Assembly: GCA_027624035.1 (NCBI GenBank)
Contig: JAQBUI010000004.1
Span: 1-64,000, forward strand
Length of the DNA: 64,000 nucleotides
Reading direction: 5' to 3'
Source of the DNA: Pseudomonadota bacterium
GTDB lineage: Bacteria; Pseudomonadota; Gammaproteobacteria; Pseudomonadales; Azotimanducaceae
Both the position numbers and the translations under genes were made by a program. Position 1 is the first letter of the stretch. Each line of letters opens with the position of its first letter. The notes below the pieces were generated by a model, which worked only from the letters and a program-made list of their open reading frames with translations, searched no databases and had not been told where the DNA came from. Shown here in pieces: positions 1 through 11,001 of this stretch.

Positions 1-18
1 CACTGGTACAAGGTGCCA

Positions 19-81
19 GCGTGAACACTTCCCTGCACGACAACGGCGTGGCCGACCCGGGCACGCTGAAGGCTCCTAACT
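19..81 (+). repeat. Dispersed intergenic repeat, truncated by the window edge or degenerate
   Basis: agcgtgaacacttccctgcacgacaacggcgtggccgacccgggcacgctgaaggctccta. Confidence 0.55.
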
Positions 82-248
82 GACTGAATCACGCCACGAC
101 TATGTCGCGGTGGTGTCGGATCAGGGACTGTGGCACGGTGCCGACACCTCCCGCAGCGCAGCCAGTCGATCTGTCCCTTGCCCTGATCGAGTGGGTTTCC
201 GGGCTACTGACAGTGACCGCCATAGTGCCCGCCATGAGACCCATCGTT

Positions 249-1856
249 TCATGGCATGGTCGGCTGACCAATGGTGATCCGTTGATCGGCTTGCAGCGTC
301 TGAATCGTCACCTCGCCATCGGGCCAGGTCACGGTGATTTCCGCTTCCGTTGCCGGGCCCAGGCCAAAGTGCACCTCATAGGGGTTGTGAGAAACGTAGT
401 TGTTGCTGCCACCCATCTCACGGGTCTGCCGCTGCCCGGTGGGAACCACGAGGGCGATGTGCGCGCCAATGCCGAATGTATTCATACCCGCACCCCTTAG
501 ACGAAGGGTCAGGAAGTGGTTGTCATTGTCCGAATCATTTCGATAGAGCACCAGGTGATCGGGGGAGTTATTGGTAATCAGTATGTCTATATCGCCGTCT
601 CGCTCCACATCGAAACAGGCGACACCCCTGCCCTGGCCGACGTCTGCAAGGCCAACCTCCACTGCCCGCTCCATGAATTCGCCGCCTCCCAGGCCATGGT
701 AGAACCGTACCCGGTCTGCGGTGAAATCGCCGATCGGCCCGTCGATCCAGCCGTTCACGTGAAAGATGTCCAGACGGCCATCGTTGTCGAAGTCGGCAGC
801 ACAGGCACCCCATCCCCAGCCGCCATTGGCCACGCCACCGGCCTCGGTCACGTCTGCGAATACCCCGTTGCCATCATTACGATACAGGCGATTGCCAAAC
901 CGCACGCCCCCGATGACATCCAGGTTGTAAATCGACGTCACAAACCAGTCCATGTCTCCGTCGTTGTCATAGTCGCCTACGGCCGCGCCCATCCCGGACT
1001 GATCCTTGATCACCTGCCGATCGGTGATCCTCGTAAACGTGCCGTCATCGTTGTTGCGGTACACCTGGCTCTCCTCGAAATCCGATACCATCAACAGATC
1101 ACCATCACCATCGTTGTCGATGTCGCTGAAGTTGGGCGTAAAGCTCCAGTCTGTGTCCAGCTCAACGAGGGTATCGGCTATTCCTGACTCGATGCTGGTA
1201 CTCGTAAATGTCAGGTCGCCGTTGTTGCGCCACACGGTCTCTGTATCTTCCCGGGGCTGGCGCTGCGTGCCCCAGTGGGCCAGAAACAGGTCAAGGTAGC
1301 CATCCTTGTCATAGTCGTAGCAGGTGGCCGAAATGGTCGTCTCCGCCGTCATCGAGATTCCCGAGGCCGTGGTGATATCAACGAACCGACCGTCACGATT
1401 CTCAAACAGGGCTGCGGCACCACCCTTGACGCTGCCAATAAAAAGATCAAGATCACCATCCCCATCGATGTCCCCGAAGGCGGGGCCACTGGCCCAGTTC
1501 ACAAGATCCAGCCCCAGATCAGCGCTGGTTTCTTCCAGGACGCCGCCTTCGTTGGCGTAAAAGTGATTCGGGTCCCGGTTGCCACCCACCACAAGCAAGT
1601 CCACAAAGCCGTTACCATCGACATCTGCCGCGGCCACACCACCACCCATGAAGCGTACCCTCTCGGCCTCCAGTTCTTCCGTATAGGGCCGGTTCAGCCT
1701 GCTTTCGCTGGTTCTAGTGAAGACGATGGCGTCATTGGTGGCAGGTGGGTCGTTGTTGACCGGGGGCGTGGGCGCCGGCGCCCGTGCTGAGCCACCACTA
1801 CCACCACCACAACCATAGACACTCAGGCAAACAATCAAGACAATGCATTGGTACAT
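249..1856 (-). CDS. FG-GAP/VCBS-repeat protein with C-terminal ASPIC/UnbV domain, putative lipoprotein
   Basis: Repeated D-x-D-x-D-G-x-x-D-L motifs (ADVDGNGFVDLLVVGG, GDIDGDGDLDLFIGS) and C-terminal ITVTWPDGEVT. Start placed at internal Met (MYQCIVLIVCLSVYGCGGGSGG) of the longer ORF 249..2012. Confidence 0.85.
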   Translation of the reverse strand: MYQCIVLIVCLSVYGCGGGSGGSARAPAPTPPVNNDPPATNDAIVFTRTSESRLNRPYTEELEAERVRFMGGGVAAADVDGNGFVDLLVVGGNRDPNHFYANEGGVLEETSADLGLDLVNWASGPAFGDIDGDGDLDLFIGSVKGGAAALFENRDGRFVDITTASGISMTAETTISATCYDYDKDGYLDLFLAHWGTQRQPREDTETVWRNNGDLTFTSTSIESGIADTLVELDTDWSFTPNFSDIDNDGDGDLLMVSDFEESQVYRNNDDGTFTRITDRQVIKDQSGMGAAVGDYDNDGDMDWFVTSIYNLDVIGGVRFGNRLYRNDGNGVFADVTEAGGVANGGWGWGACAADFDNDGRLDIFHVNGWIDGPIGDFTADRVRFYHGLGGGEFMERAVEVGLADVGQGRGVACFDVERDGDIDILITNNSPDHLVLYRNDSDNDNHFLTLRLRGAGMNTFGIGAHIALVVPTGQRQTREMGGSNNYVSHNPYEVHFGLGPATEAEITVTWPDGEVTIQTLQADQRITIGQPTMP

Positions 1857-2121
1857 CGGATCACCGGACGCAGCAGGTAGTCTGCTCTGGTCGCCAGTAT
1901 GACCAGCACGCGATGCAGGTGGATTCGGAAATCCGTAGCCGGTATTTCTAGAGAGCGTACGCAAGATTTGCAGATGCGCTTTAACCGCCCGGAGGATCGA
2001 ATATGAGTTCAAGGTAGTTATCGCGGAAGAGGCTTTAATCAGATATTCCCCAGTCTACAAAAAGAGTGATCGGGTTGACATTCAATCCCACGGAAGGCCA
2101 CTCATTGATCGAACCCTGGCT

Positions 2122-4404
2122 GTGCCTTTGGTCATCATTGAACGGAGCGTATACTGGCGGTGGGTGGTCCCTGGAGGTGAAATTCTGAGCAGATACATAC
2201 TGAGTCGCGTCATTATCCTCCTGGTAGTGACCCTTGTGACAAGCTGCGGAGGTGGGGGCGGTGGGCCCTCGTCACAGCCGGCAACATCAACGGACTCACA
2301 CCTCGAAGTATCGGGCGGGTCGGGCACTGGGGTGTTCAAGGCTGGCGAGGTCGTTTCCGTCAGCGCGCAAGACGCCCAGCAAGGCTACTACTTCTCTCAC
2401 TGGTCCAGCAACGACGGCGGCGTGTTTGACGATCCCCGCGCGCGGAGCACGAGGTTCGCCATCCCGGACGCCGGCATCATCAGAATCAGGGCGAACTTTG
2501 TTCCAGGGGTCGCCCCCGACCGCGACGTATCCGTTGCCCGGCGCTGGAGCGAGGTTCTGTTGCAGGCGATCCGCAATGATTTTGCACGCCCCACCGTCCA
2601 TGCACGCAATCTGTTCCATATCTCATCTGCCATGTACGATGCCTGGGCGACTTACGCCGAGGCAGAACGTCCATGGCTGCTGGGCGGCTCAAGGGCCGGG
2701 GTGGAGTGCCCGCTTCCCTCACTGGCCCTGCCGGACGATACCGAAACAGCAAGAACCCGGGCAATCAGCTATGCCGCCTATCGAATCATTCGCCACCGGT
2801 TTGTTGACTCCCCGGGGGCCAGTCGTATTACCAGTGACGCGAATGCATTGATGGGTCTGCTCGGGTTTGATGTCAATGACATGTCAACAGACCTCGGCTC
2901 CGGTTCTGCCGCTGCGCTGGGCAATCATATTGCACAGTGCTATATCGAATTCGGACTGGCAGATGGAGCAAACGAAGAGAACTACTATATCAACCGACAC
3001 TACGTTCCCGTGAACCGGGAATTGCGGCCTGAATTGCCGGGCAATCCACTCATCAGCGATCTGAACCGCTGGCAACCCCTGCTGCTGATTGAGTTTGTTG
3101 ATCAGGCAGGCAATCCCACGGTCCAGCGGGAGGGCACGATTGCATTCGGTGGTCCGAATCAGCCGGAATTCCTCAGCCCCGAGTGGGGTGCCGTGGTGCC
3201 GTTTGCGCTGTCCGATGATGACCTGACGGTTTATCAACGGGACGGCTTTGACTACTGGGTCTATCACGACCCTGGCATGCCACCCACCATCGAAGGAGAT
3301 CTGGCGGATAACCACAAGTGGGCCTTTTCCCTGGTCTCCATCTGGTCGTCCCATCTTGACCCGGAAGACGGCGTGATGATTGATATTTCACCCGCCAGCC
3401 TAGGCAATATCCAGACCTACCCCACAGCTTTCGAGGACTATCCGTCGTTCTACAACACCCTGGACGGCGGCGATGCCAGTATTGGCTATGATGTCAATCC
3501 GGCTACGGGCGCGCCCTATGAGCCGCAGATGGTTCCAAGAGGTGACTACACGCGGGTCCTGGCAGAGTTCTGGGCCGACGGTCCGGAGTCGGAAACGCCT
3601 CCCGGGCACTGGTTTGTCATCCTCAACGAGGTGAACGATCACCCGCTGCTGGTGCGGCGCTTTGCCGGTTCAGGCCCGGTACTCGATCTGCTGGAGTGGG
3701 ATATCAAAGCGTATTTCGTTCTCGGGGGGGCCATGCATGACGCGGCGGTGACCGCCTGGGGCATCAAGGGCTGGTATGACTATATTCGTCCCATTTCCTC
3801 TTTGCGGGCCATGGCAGACCTGGGGCAGAGTTCTGATGAGAACGCGCCGTCCTATCATGAGAACGGCATTCCCCTGCAGGACGGTCTTATTGAACTGGTG
3901 CAAGCCGGTGACCCGCTGGCAGGTGACGGCAACGAGCATGTTGGCAAGATCAAGCTCAATGCCTGGCGCGGCCCTGACTTTGTTGAGGACGCTGCCAGCG
4001 ATCATGCGGGAGCAGGCTGGATTCTGGCAGAAAACTGGTGGCCCTATCAGCGCCCGACGTTTGTTACGCCACCGTTCGCGGGGTACATATCAGGCCATTC
4101 CACCTACTCCAGGGCAGCCGCGGAAGTGATGACGGCGATCACCGGAGATGCCTATTTCCCCGGAGGCATGAGCGGCTTTGACATTGCCCGGGACGAATTT
4201 CTGGTATTTGAAAATGGCCCGAGTGTGGACATGACGCTGCAGTGGGCAACCTATCGCGATGCCTCGGACCAATGCAGCCTGTCCAGAATCTGGGGCGGTA
4301 TCCATCCGCCTGTCGATGACATCCCCGGGAGACTGATCGGCATCAGGATTGGTACCGATGCATTCAGCCACGCACTCACCTTCTTTGAGGGGGCCAGCCC
4401 CTAG
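2122..4404 (+). CDS. Vanadium-dependent haloperoxidase / PAP2-family lipoprotein
   Basis: KGWYDYIRP (KxxxxxxRP), YISGHSTYS (SGH) and SRIWGGIH (SRxxxxxH). N-terminal lipobox-like LVTSCGGGGGG followed by an InlB-type beta repeat. Confidence 0.8.
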   Translation: MPLVIIERSVYWRWVVPGGEILSRYILSRVIILLVVTLVTSCGGGGGGPSSQPATSTDSHLEVSGGSGTGVFKAGEVVSVSAQDAQQGYYFSHWSSNDGGVFDDPRARSTRFAIPDAGIIRIRANFVPGVAPDRDVSVARRWSEVLLQAIRNDFARPTVHARNLFHISSAMYDAWATYAEAERPWLLGGSRAGVECPLPSLALPDDTETARTRAISYAAYRIIRHRFVDSPGASRITSDANALMGLLGFDVNDMSTDLGSGSAAALGNHIAQCYIEFGLADGANEENYYINRHYVPVNRELRPELPGNPLISDLNRWQPLLLIEFVDQAGNPTVQREGTIAFGGPNQPEFLSPEWGAVVPFALSDDDLTVYQRDGFDYWVYHDPGMPPTIEGDLADNHKWAFSLVSIWSSHLDPEDGVMIDISPASLGNIQTYPTAFEDYPSFYNTLDGGDASIGYDVNPATGAPYEPQMVPRGDYTRVLAEFWADGPESETPPGHWFVILNEVNDHPLLVRRFAGSGPVLDLLEWDIKAYFVLGGAMHDAAVTAWGIKGWYDYIRPISSLRAMADLGQSSDENAPSYHENGIPLQDGLIELVQAGDPLAGDGNEHVGKIKLNAWRGPDFVEDAASDHAGAGWILAENWWPYQRPTFVTPPFAGYISGHSTYSRAAAEVMTAITGDAYFPGGMSGFDIARDEFLVFENGPSVDMTLQWATYRDASDQCSLSRIWGGIHPPVDDIPGRLIGIRIGTDAFSHALTFFEGASP

Positions 4405-4414
4405 CAGCGATTCA

Positions 4415-4435
4415 CGGCATGTCTCAGGCATGCCG
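4415..4435 (+). terminator. Possible terminator hairpin after the haloperoxidase gene
   Basis: Inverted repeat CGGCATG-tctcagg-CATGCCG followed by ctttg; weak T tract. Confidence 0.35.
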
Positions 4436-4665
4436 CTTTGTGCAAGAAAGTTGCTCACCTGGCGCCTCGTATCAGTGATCTTCCATCAAGGTCTCGATCG
4501 GACCCGCCAGATCGTCTGCCATCCGATTGACCTGTCCGACACCTGTCGAGGGGCAAGCCACGGGTAAGTTAGCTTTCAGTGATATCCCGGATTGCCGTGT
4601 TGATTACCAAGGGAGACATGGGCAGGACAGTGTAGAATCGCCGATTCCCGGACAGGCCTTATACC

Positions 4666-5934
4666 TTGACAGACCATCATGACCCATACGGTGCGTTGCG
4701 CATCCCCCTGTTCCGCAACTTCCTGGTGACCACCTGCCTCGTTGGCATGGGAACTGCGGCCCAGGGCCTCGCCATCGGCTGGGAGGTCTATGACCGCACA
4801 GAGAAGGCACTGTCTCTGGGTCTGGTTGGGCTGGTGCAGGCCATTCCCATGTTGCTCTTCACGTTGCCTGCCGGATACCTGGCGGATGTCTTCGACCGGC
4901 GCAAACTGATGATGTGGAGCCTTCTGGGCGCCACCGTTTCCTCACTGGCCCTGGGCATCGCAAGCTACCACAACGCACCCATCGAGTGGCTCTATGTCTT
5001 GCTGTTCATTGATGCAACGTTTCTCCGTATCGGCTGGCCAGCGCGCTCCGCCATTATGCCGCTGCTGGTCCCACATGAGTTGTTCGAGAATGCGGTCAAG
5101 TGGCGAACCAGCCTGATGCAGGTCACAGGGATTGCGGGCCCGGCGATTGGAGGCATCGTGATCGCCATCAATATTCAGGCCGCGTATTTCCTGAGCGCAC
5201 TGTCTTCTGCGGCGTTTATCCTTTTTCTTTCGGGCATGCGCCTACCCGAGGCACCGCGGAGCCATCGCGGAAACATGATCGGTCAGGTGGCTGAAGGGTT
5301 GAGGTTTGTGTGGCGGCGTCAAGTGCTGCTTGGCGCAATTTCTCTTGATCTCTTTGCCGTGTTGCTGGGTGGCGCGGTCTATCTGCTGCCCATCTTCGCC
5401 CGCGATATTATTGATGCCAGCGCCCTTGGACTTGAACCTGAAGAAGTCCTTGGATGGCTGCGTGCCGGTCCTGCCGCCGGTGCCGTGGTCATGGCGCTGC
5501 TGCTGGCATACCTGCCACCGATCAGGCGGTCCGGGCACATTCTTTACTGGTCGGTTGCCGGATTTGGCGTCGCCACGATTGCGTTCGGATTCTCTACTCA
5601 CTTCTGGCTGTCAATGGCGGCACTGGCACTGACCGGCGCATTCGATAACATCAGCATGGTCATTCGGCAGGTCATTACCCAGATGAGTACGCCAAACGAA
5701 ATGCGAGGTCGGGTTTCAGCCGTGAGTTCCATCTTCGTTGGCTCTTCCAATGAACTGGGTGGCTTCGAATCAGGGCTGGTAGCAGAACTGACCACACCGG
5801 TCATCTCGGTGGTCGCAGGGGGAGTTGGCACCCTGCTCGTGGTCGGCAGCTGGTGTGGGCTGTTTCCCCGGCTGCTGTCGCTGGGCCCGCTTTCGTCCTT
5901 GACGCCGGAGCGACTCGCTGCGGAGACGAAGTAG
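4666..5934 (+). CDS. MFS transporter (EntS/MFS_3-like)
   Basis: 422 aa, about 12 hydrophobic segments; motif AGYLADVFDRRKLM. TTG start. Confidence 0.85.
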   Translation: MTDHHDPYGALRIPLFRNFLVTTCLVGMGTAAQGLAIGWEVYDRTEKALSLGLVGLVQAIPMLLFTLPAGYLADVFDRRKLMMWSLLGATVSSLALGIASYHNAPIEWLYVLLFIDATFLRIGWPARSAIMPLLVPHELFENAVKWRTSLMQVTGIAGPAIGGIVIAINIQAAYFLSALSSAAFILFLSGMRLPEAPRSHRGNMIGQVAEGLRFVWRRQVLLGAISLDLFAVLLGGAVYLLPIFARDIIDASALGLEPEEVLGWLRAGPAAGAVVMALLLAYLPPIRRSGHILYWSVAGFGVATIAFGFSTHFWLSMAALALTGAFDNISMVIRQVITQMSTPNEMRGRVSAVSSIFVGSSNELGGFESGLVAELTTPVISVVAGGVGTLLVVGSWCGLFPRLLSLGPLSSLTPERLAAETK

Positions 5935-6045
5935 ACCAGCCTGACGTCATTAGACTGGGAAATCCCTGCTCACGGTCCTTTTCCGCGACCGCTGCGTTGG
6001 CGTGATGCCATCGATGCCGATAGGCACTCGAGGTTTCCGACACCA

Positions 6046-8076
6046 CTAATCCGACCCGACTATTCCAACATAGCGTCTATAAAAGCCACCCGGCGAGGTC
6101 ATCAGTTCACGGTGTGAGCCCTGTTCCCTGATGATGCCGTCCTCCAGGAAAACGATCGAGTCTGCGCGGCGTACCGTGGACAGTCTATGTGCAATGATAA
6201 TGAGCAGGCGGTCCTTTGCCAGCGAGTCCAGGGATTCGAACAACCTGTTCTCCGTTTCCGGGTCGAGGGCCGCGGTGGGTTCGTCGAGAATCAGAACCCG
6301 GGCGTTTCTGACCAGACCGCGTGCAATACAGAGCCGCTGTTGCTGCCCCACGGAAAGCGTATTACCAGACCGGCCGAGAACGGTGTCGATGCCCTGGGGC
6401 ATCTCGTCAACAAAGTCGCTGCACCCGGCCATGGTCAGTGCGGCAATGATCTCGGCGTCGCTCGCGTCAGGGTTTGCGAGCAGCAGGTTATCCCGGATGC
6501 TCTCAGCCAGCAGCAGGTGCTCCTGAAAGACGTAGGCGATGTGGCTGCGGATGCTGTCAATGTCCAGTTCATTCATGTCACGCCCGTCAAACAACACGCG
6601 GCCTCGCGTGGGTTTCAAAAAACCGGGTAGCAGATAGGCGAGGCTGGTTTTTCCAGCACCGGACGGTCCGACGAAAGCGACGACCTTACCTAGTGGCAGG
6701 TCCAATGAGATGTCCTTGAGTGCCTGCCTTCCATCCGGGTAGGCATAGTCAACGTGTTCGATAGTGATCCCCTGGCTGATTGCAGGCAGCAACTCGGGAC
6801 CAGAGAGATCGTCGTCCGACGGATAATCGATGAAGTAGAAAATCCGCCGGGCGGGGGCCAGCTTGATCTGCGCGTTGAGCCAGAATCCGCCCAAGCCTGC
6901 CGCGCTCACCACAATCCCGTAAAATATCCCGAACAGGACACCAAAGTCACCAGGAGACATCGCTCCCTCGATGACGCTGTCGGTGATGAGTATCGTGACG
7001 TATGTACCAAGACCGAGTACCACCACCCCGGCACTGACAAACAGCAACGTACCTACGACGATCGCGGCGCGTTCACGAAAATAGGATTCCTCACTGCGTT
7101 TCGCAAACCGCTCCGTCTCCTGCTGCATGCCACCCAGGCTTTGCACGGCGTCGATGCTAGAGACGGTCTCTTCCAGTGCATTGGTGGTAGCAGAACCCGC
7201 CGAGCGTTTGGTCTGGTGGATGCGCCGCATGATACCGGCCACTGGAAACGTGATGACAAAGACGATCGGTAGCGCCAACCAGGCGATCCAGACAAGCTCC
7301 GGCGCGGTGGTACCGTACGAATACTCGATCAGGTACATGTTGATGACAACACCCAGGATTGAAAAGAACATCTCCACGGTCATGCCAACGCAGGCGAGCG
7401 GAATGCTGGCACTGTCGTAAAGTACGCGATAGATCGAGTCACCCGTGCGCTTTTCAGTCAGCAATGACATTGGCAGGCGTGTCAGCCGTTGAAACAGTCG
7501 GGTACGAATACTGTCAGCGATGCCCTGGGTCAGCCGGACGGACACCCAGTAGTCCACGAGCCCGATCAGACCGCCCGAGGCTGAAAGCCCGTCACTCACC
7601 TTGTTTTCGGATGCGGAGGTCTCGTCCAGGCCGGCATATTGGCTCCCGTACGTACCCACATGGTTGATGCCAGCCCGGGTGCCGATCAACAGCAGCGCGA
7701 TGCAGTAGCCGATTGACAAGGTGAACATGATCTCGGTGGGTGACATCCCGGTCAGGTAGTCAACGATGGGATGCATAAATGGCGGGTAGGGCGCCTCGTT
7801 GTCGGTGAAGGGCTTCTGCAGCAGGACGTTATCGATCACGATTTTTGAGAGCCACGGCAGCATCAACGTGGGTAACACCATGCCCAGCTGGAACAGAAAT
7901 TTGGCGGCAAACAGACCCTTTACATGCCTCAGTATGGCGATACATCGGCCGAGCAATAAAAGGGCTTCACCCGAGGTGATTTCAGTGTCGGTATCAATAC
8001 GGTCGTCATAGTGCGCCTCGCCGATAAATCTGTTGACCACGCCGTCCTGGTCTTGGTCCACCTGGGCTTCACTCAT
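6046..8076 (-). CDS. ABC transporter, fused permease/ATP-binding protein
   Basis: Walker A GPSGAGKTS, signature LSVGQQQRLCIARGL, Walker B VLILDEPTAALD. Start MSEAQVDQ overlaps the upstream gene stop (ATGAGTGA). Confidence 0.9.
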   Translation of the reverse strand: MSEAQVDQDQDGVVNRFIGEAHYDDRIDTDTEITSGEALLLLGRCIAILRHVKGLFAAKFLFQLGMVLPTLMLPWLSKIVIDNVLLQKPFTDNEAPYPPFMHPIVDYLTGMSPTEIMFTLSIGYCIALLLIGTRAGINHVGTYGSQYAGLDETSASENKVSDGLSASGGLIGLVDYWVSVRLTQGIADSIRTRLFQRLTRLPMSLLTEKRTGDSIYRVLYDSASIPLACVGMTVEMFFSILGVVINMYLIEYSYGTTAPELVWIAWLALPIVFVITFPVAGIMRRIHQTKRSAGSATTNALEETVSSIDAVQSLGGMQQETERFAKRSEESYFRERAAIVVGTLLFVSAGVVVLGLGTYVTILITDSVIEGAMSPGDFGVLFGIFYGIVVSAAGLGGFWLNAQIKLAPARRIFYFIDYPSDDDLSGPELLPAISQGITIEHVDYAYPDGRQALKDISLDLPLGKVVAFVGPSGAGKTSLAYLLPGFLKPTRGRVLFDGRDMNELDIDSIRSHIAYVFQEHLLLAESIRDNLLLANPDASDAEIIAALTMAGCSDFVDEMPQGIDTVLGRSGNTLSVGQQQRLCIARGLVRNARVLILDEPTAALDPETENRLFESLDSLAKDRLLIIIAHRLSTVRRADSIVFLEDGIIREQGSHRELMTSPGGFYRRYVGIVGSD

Positions 8077-10024
8077 CGTGGCTGACCTCGCCAGACTGCA
8101 GGCTGGCATCGAAAAATGCCGCATAACGGCCCGGTCGAGCCAGCAGTTCCTCGTGGGTGCCGACCTCTTTCAGGTGGCCATCTTCAAGAAAGGCAATCTG
8201 GTCAGCGTTGCGGATCGTCGACAGTCGGTGGGTGATCAGAAAGACGATCCTGTCTTTGCCCCAGACCGCCAGGTTGTTCATCACCGCCAACTCGGTTTCT
8301 GCATCCAGCGATGCGGTCGGTTCATCCAGCACCAGTACTGGCGTGTTGCGCACAATCGCTCGTGCAAGCGAGAGCCGCTGCCGCTGACCGGTGGAGAGTT
8401 TTCCGCCCCGTTCACCGAGTTCCGTGTCATAGCCCTGCTCCATCGCGTCGATGAAATCATCGGCGCAGGCAACCCGGGCCGCGGCGACGACGTCACTGCG
8501 GCTCACGTTCTTCACGGCATAGCTGATGTTGTCTGCAACGGTGGCGGCAAACAGAACATTGCGTTGCAGTGCGATGGCGGTGTTGTCGCGGACATCCTGA
8601 ACACGCATTTCACGCAGATCGGTGCCGTTAATCAGTACGGCTCCCTGGTCCGGATCATACAGACGCAGCAACAGTGACATCAGCGTTGACTTGCCCGCGC
8701 CGCTGCTGCCGACAATCGCGGTAATGGTCCCGACCCGCGCGGTCAGATCAACGCCCTTGAGGATTTGCAGTGAGCCCTCATAGGAGAAGTGCACGTCCCG
8801 CCATTGAATCTCGGTGATTGGATCAGGAAAGGGTACGGGTGAAGCCGGGTCAACCACCTCCGGTTCGAGGTCAAGCAGATAGAACGCCCGTTCAAGACCA
8901 ATAAACAGGTCCTGCAGGAGGGCCCAGCGCCTTACCAGACCTGATGATTCAAACATCGTGCCGGTCAGACGACCACGGGCGTCCTGGAAGGCGCCGAGGT
9001 TCCATACGGCGTAACCGATCAGCGTTGCGACAGCTGCGCCAAGAAATGTCTCTCGTTCATCAAGTACCCAGACGACGATGATGTATTCGGTGGCAATAAT
9101 CAGCAGGAGGCTGAGCGATCGTGTCACCAGGTCCAGCACGACGACAGTCATCCGCATATACAGCGCGGCATCCAGGGCGTTTCTGGAATCGGTATGGAAA
9201 CGGTCGAGGATGCGCTTCTCGCCCTGGTTTGCCTTGACGACCTTGAGCGCGGTCATGCTTTCCTGTAGCCGCGACAGCAGGTCACTGTTGGTGACCCGGT
9301 TGGCCAGCGCCCGGAACCGCAGTTGTGGCGTCATCACCGCGGTCACGATGACCATGGGGATGATCACCACGACGCAGGCAACGGCAATTCTTGGATCGAA
9401 GAAAGCGATGAATACGAGCCCTGTCAGGATGCCATAGATCTGCATCACGGGTCCCACGACGGCAGACTGTATCAGACTCGTGATTGTCGATGAGTCCTTG
9501 TAGATACGAAAAATCGCATCACCCACCCTGGACTGGGCGTGAAACCGCAGCGAGAGGTGTTCCGCCTTGGTCATCATGGCGACCCGCAGGTTCTGGTTGA
9601 TCATCTGCCAGATCCAGATGTTGTAGTAGAACAGCAGTGTACCGATGGGTATTAATACGACGCCGAGGACCAGCGCCCAGATGATGGTGTGGTTGCGTAC
9701 CACCTTCCGCTGTTCGGCGGTGAGAGAATCCGCTTCATTGACGTTGTCTTCGATGTCGTGGGTCACATAGGACGAATCGACAAACAGGATCGCTGCCTGC
9801 AGGGGTTGCAGTTTGTCTCCCACCAGTATCTTGTTGTTGAAGATATCAGTCGCGACCAGGGCAGCGCCGGCAACCAGCAGGGCGGCGAGCCCCCCTGTTC
9901 CCATCAGGAACAGGACGTGCCTGACGAGCGGTTTCATGTACGGCCATGCGCGGAGGATCAGCTGCCCGATGCGTCGCAGGCTGATGGGCGGAAACTCGTC
10001 GAAGTAATGGCTGATGTCAGTCAT
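8069..10024 (-). CDS. ABC transporter, fused permease/ATP-binding protein
   Basis: Walker A GSSGAGKS, signature LSTGQRQRLSLARAI, Walker B VLVLDEPTASLD. Confidence 0.9.
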   Translation of the reverse strand: MTDISHYFDEFPPISLRRIGQLILRAWPYMKPLVRHVLFLMGTGGLAALLVAGAALVATDIFNNKILVGDKLQPLQAAILFVDSSYVTHDIEDNVNEADSLTAEQRKVVRNHTIIWALVLGVVLIPIGTLLFYYNIWIWQMINQNLRVAMMTKAEHLSLRFHAQSRVGDAIFRIYKDSSTITSLIQSAVVGPVMQIYGILTGLVFIAFFDPRIAVACVVVIIPMVIVTAVMTPQLRFRALANRVTNSDLLSRLQESMTALKVVKANQGEKRILDRFHTDSRNALDAALYMRMTVVVLDLVTRSLSLLLIIATEYIIVVWVLDERETFLGAAVATLIGYAVWNLGAFQDARGRLTGTMFESSGLVRRWALLQDLFIGLERAFYLLDLEPEVVDPASPVPFPDPITEIQWRDVHFSYEGSLQILKGVDLTARVGTITAIVGSSGAGKSTLMSLLLRLYDPDQGAVLINGTDLREMRVQDVRDNTAIALQRNVLFAATVADNISYAVKNVSRSDVVAAARVACADDFIDAMEQGYDTELGERGGKLSTGQRQRLSLARAIVRNTPVLVLDEPTASLDAETELAVMNNLAVWGKDRIVFLITHRLSTIRNADQIAFLEDGHLKEVGTHEELLARPGRYAAFFDASLQSGEVSHDE

Positions 10025-10282
10025 AGGTGCTCTCTGGTGAGGTCCTCAGCATCTCGCAGGAGGCGGCGACACAGTTGTGGCCCCTTCAGTAATGATTGCC
10101 TGATGCTCAGTGATTCCAGCGAGAGAGTAGAGGATACAGAGGTCTCGATGAAGACAAAAGATCGGGCACCCGGATAGTTCACCCGATACGGGGATACAAT
10201 TACAGTGATGGGATCTTGACCCCTCAATTTGACCCCGAGACCTTCCATTGGATGAATCGAATCATAGAAGAGATCTGACCCA

Positions 10283-10747
10283 GTGACCGTACGGACCCTT
10301 AAACGATACATCCGCGAGCACTACGACATCTGGTCCAGCCCGTTACATGGCATTGAGCACTGGCAACGGGTCTGGGAGTTCGGTCGATCCATCGCGCGGA
10401 CGACTGATGCTGATATCGAGATCGTCGAGTACTTCGCGTTTCTCCATGATTGTCAGCGATGGGACGAGGGCACCGATCTGGCCCACGGTCCTCGCGCCGG
10501 GATGTTTGCGATACAACACAGAGAATTGTTCGATCTGACACAATCACAGTTCCGGGTGTTGCTCCGGGCTGTTTCGGGACACACCGCGGCGATGCCAGGG
10601 TGTGCAGCCGCTCAGAACCCTACTCTCGCGACCTGCTGGGACGCGGACAGACTGGACATCGGCCGGGTGGGGCTCACGCCGGACCCTCGTTTCATGTTCA
10701 CAGACATGGCGAAAGCGCTGACGACCGTTGGTGAGCGAGGACCGTAA
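10283..10747 (+). CDS. HD-domain-like protein (putative phosphohydrolase)
   Basis: HGIEHWQRVWEFGRSIA ... FAFLHDCQRWDEGTDLAHGPRA, an H...HD...D arrangement. Confidence 0.7.
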   Translation: MTVRTLKRYIREHYDIWSSPLHGIEHWQRVWEFGRSIARTTDADIEIVEYFAFLHDCQRWDEGTDLAHGPRAGMFAIQHRELFDLTQSQFRVLLRAVSGHTAAMPGCAAAQNPTLATCWDADRLDIGRVGLTPDPRFMFTDMAKALTTVGERGP

Positions 10748-11001
10748 AGACACCCTCTTTCTTTCTTCAGCAAATATCCTGATGGCAGCGGTTACCTGCG
10801 GTCAGTGCACCATATCTGACTCGCCAGCGTCACGTTCAGGTCGCCGATCAGATACGGAAAAACCGGATGCGCCGCTCTGATGACTCTTACGCGGCCTGAA
10901 CCGTAGTGCCGCAAGCCACAAATCTGACGCACCAGCCGGCCTGACCGTTTCCTTGAGACGCCATAGTCGAGTCGCCTCCACCGATACGCTTGCGTATTCC
11001 C

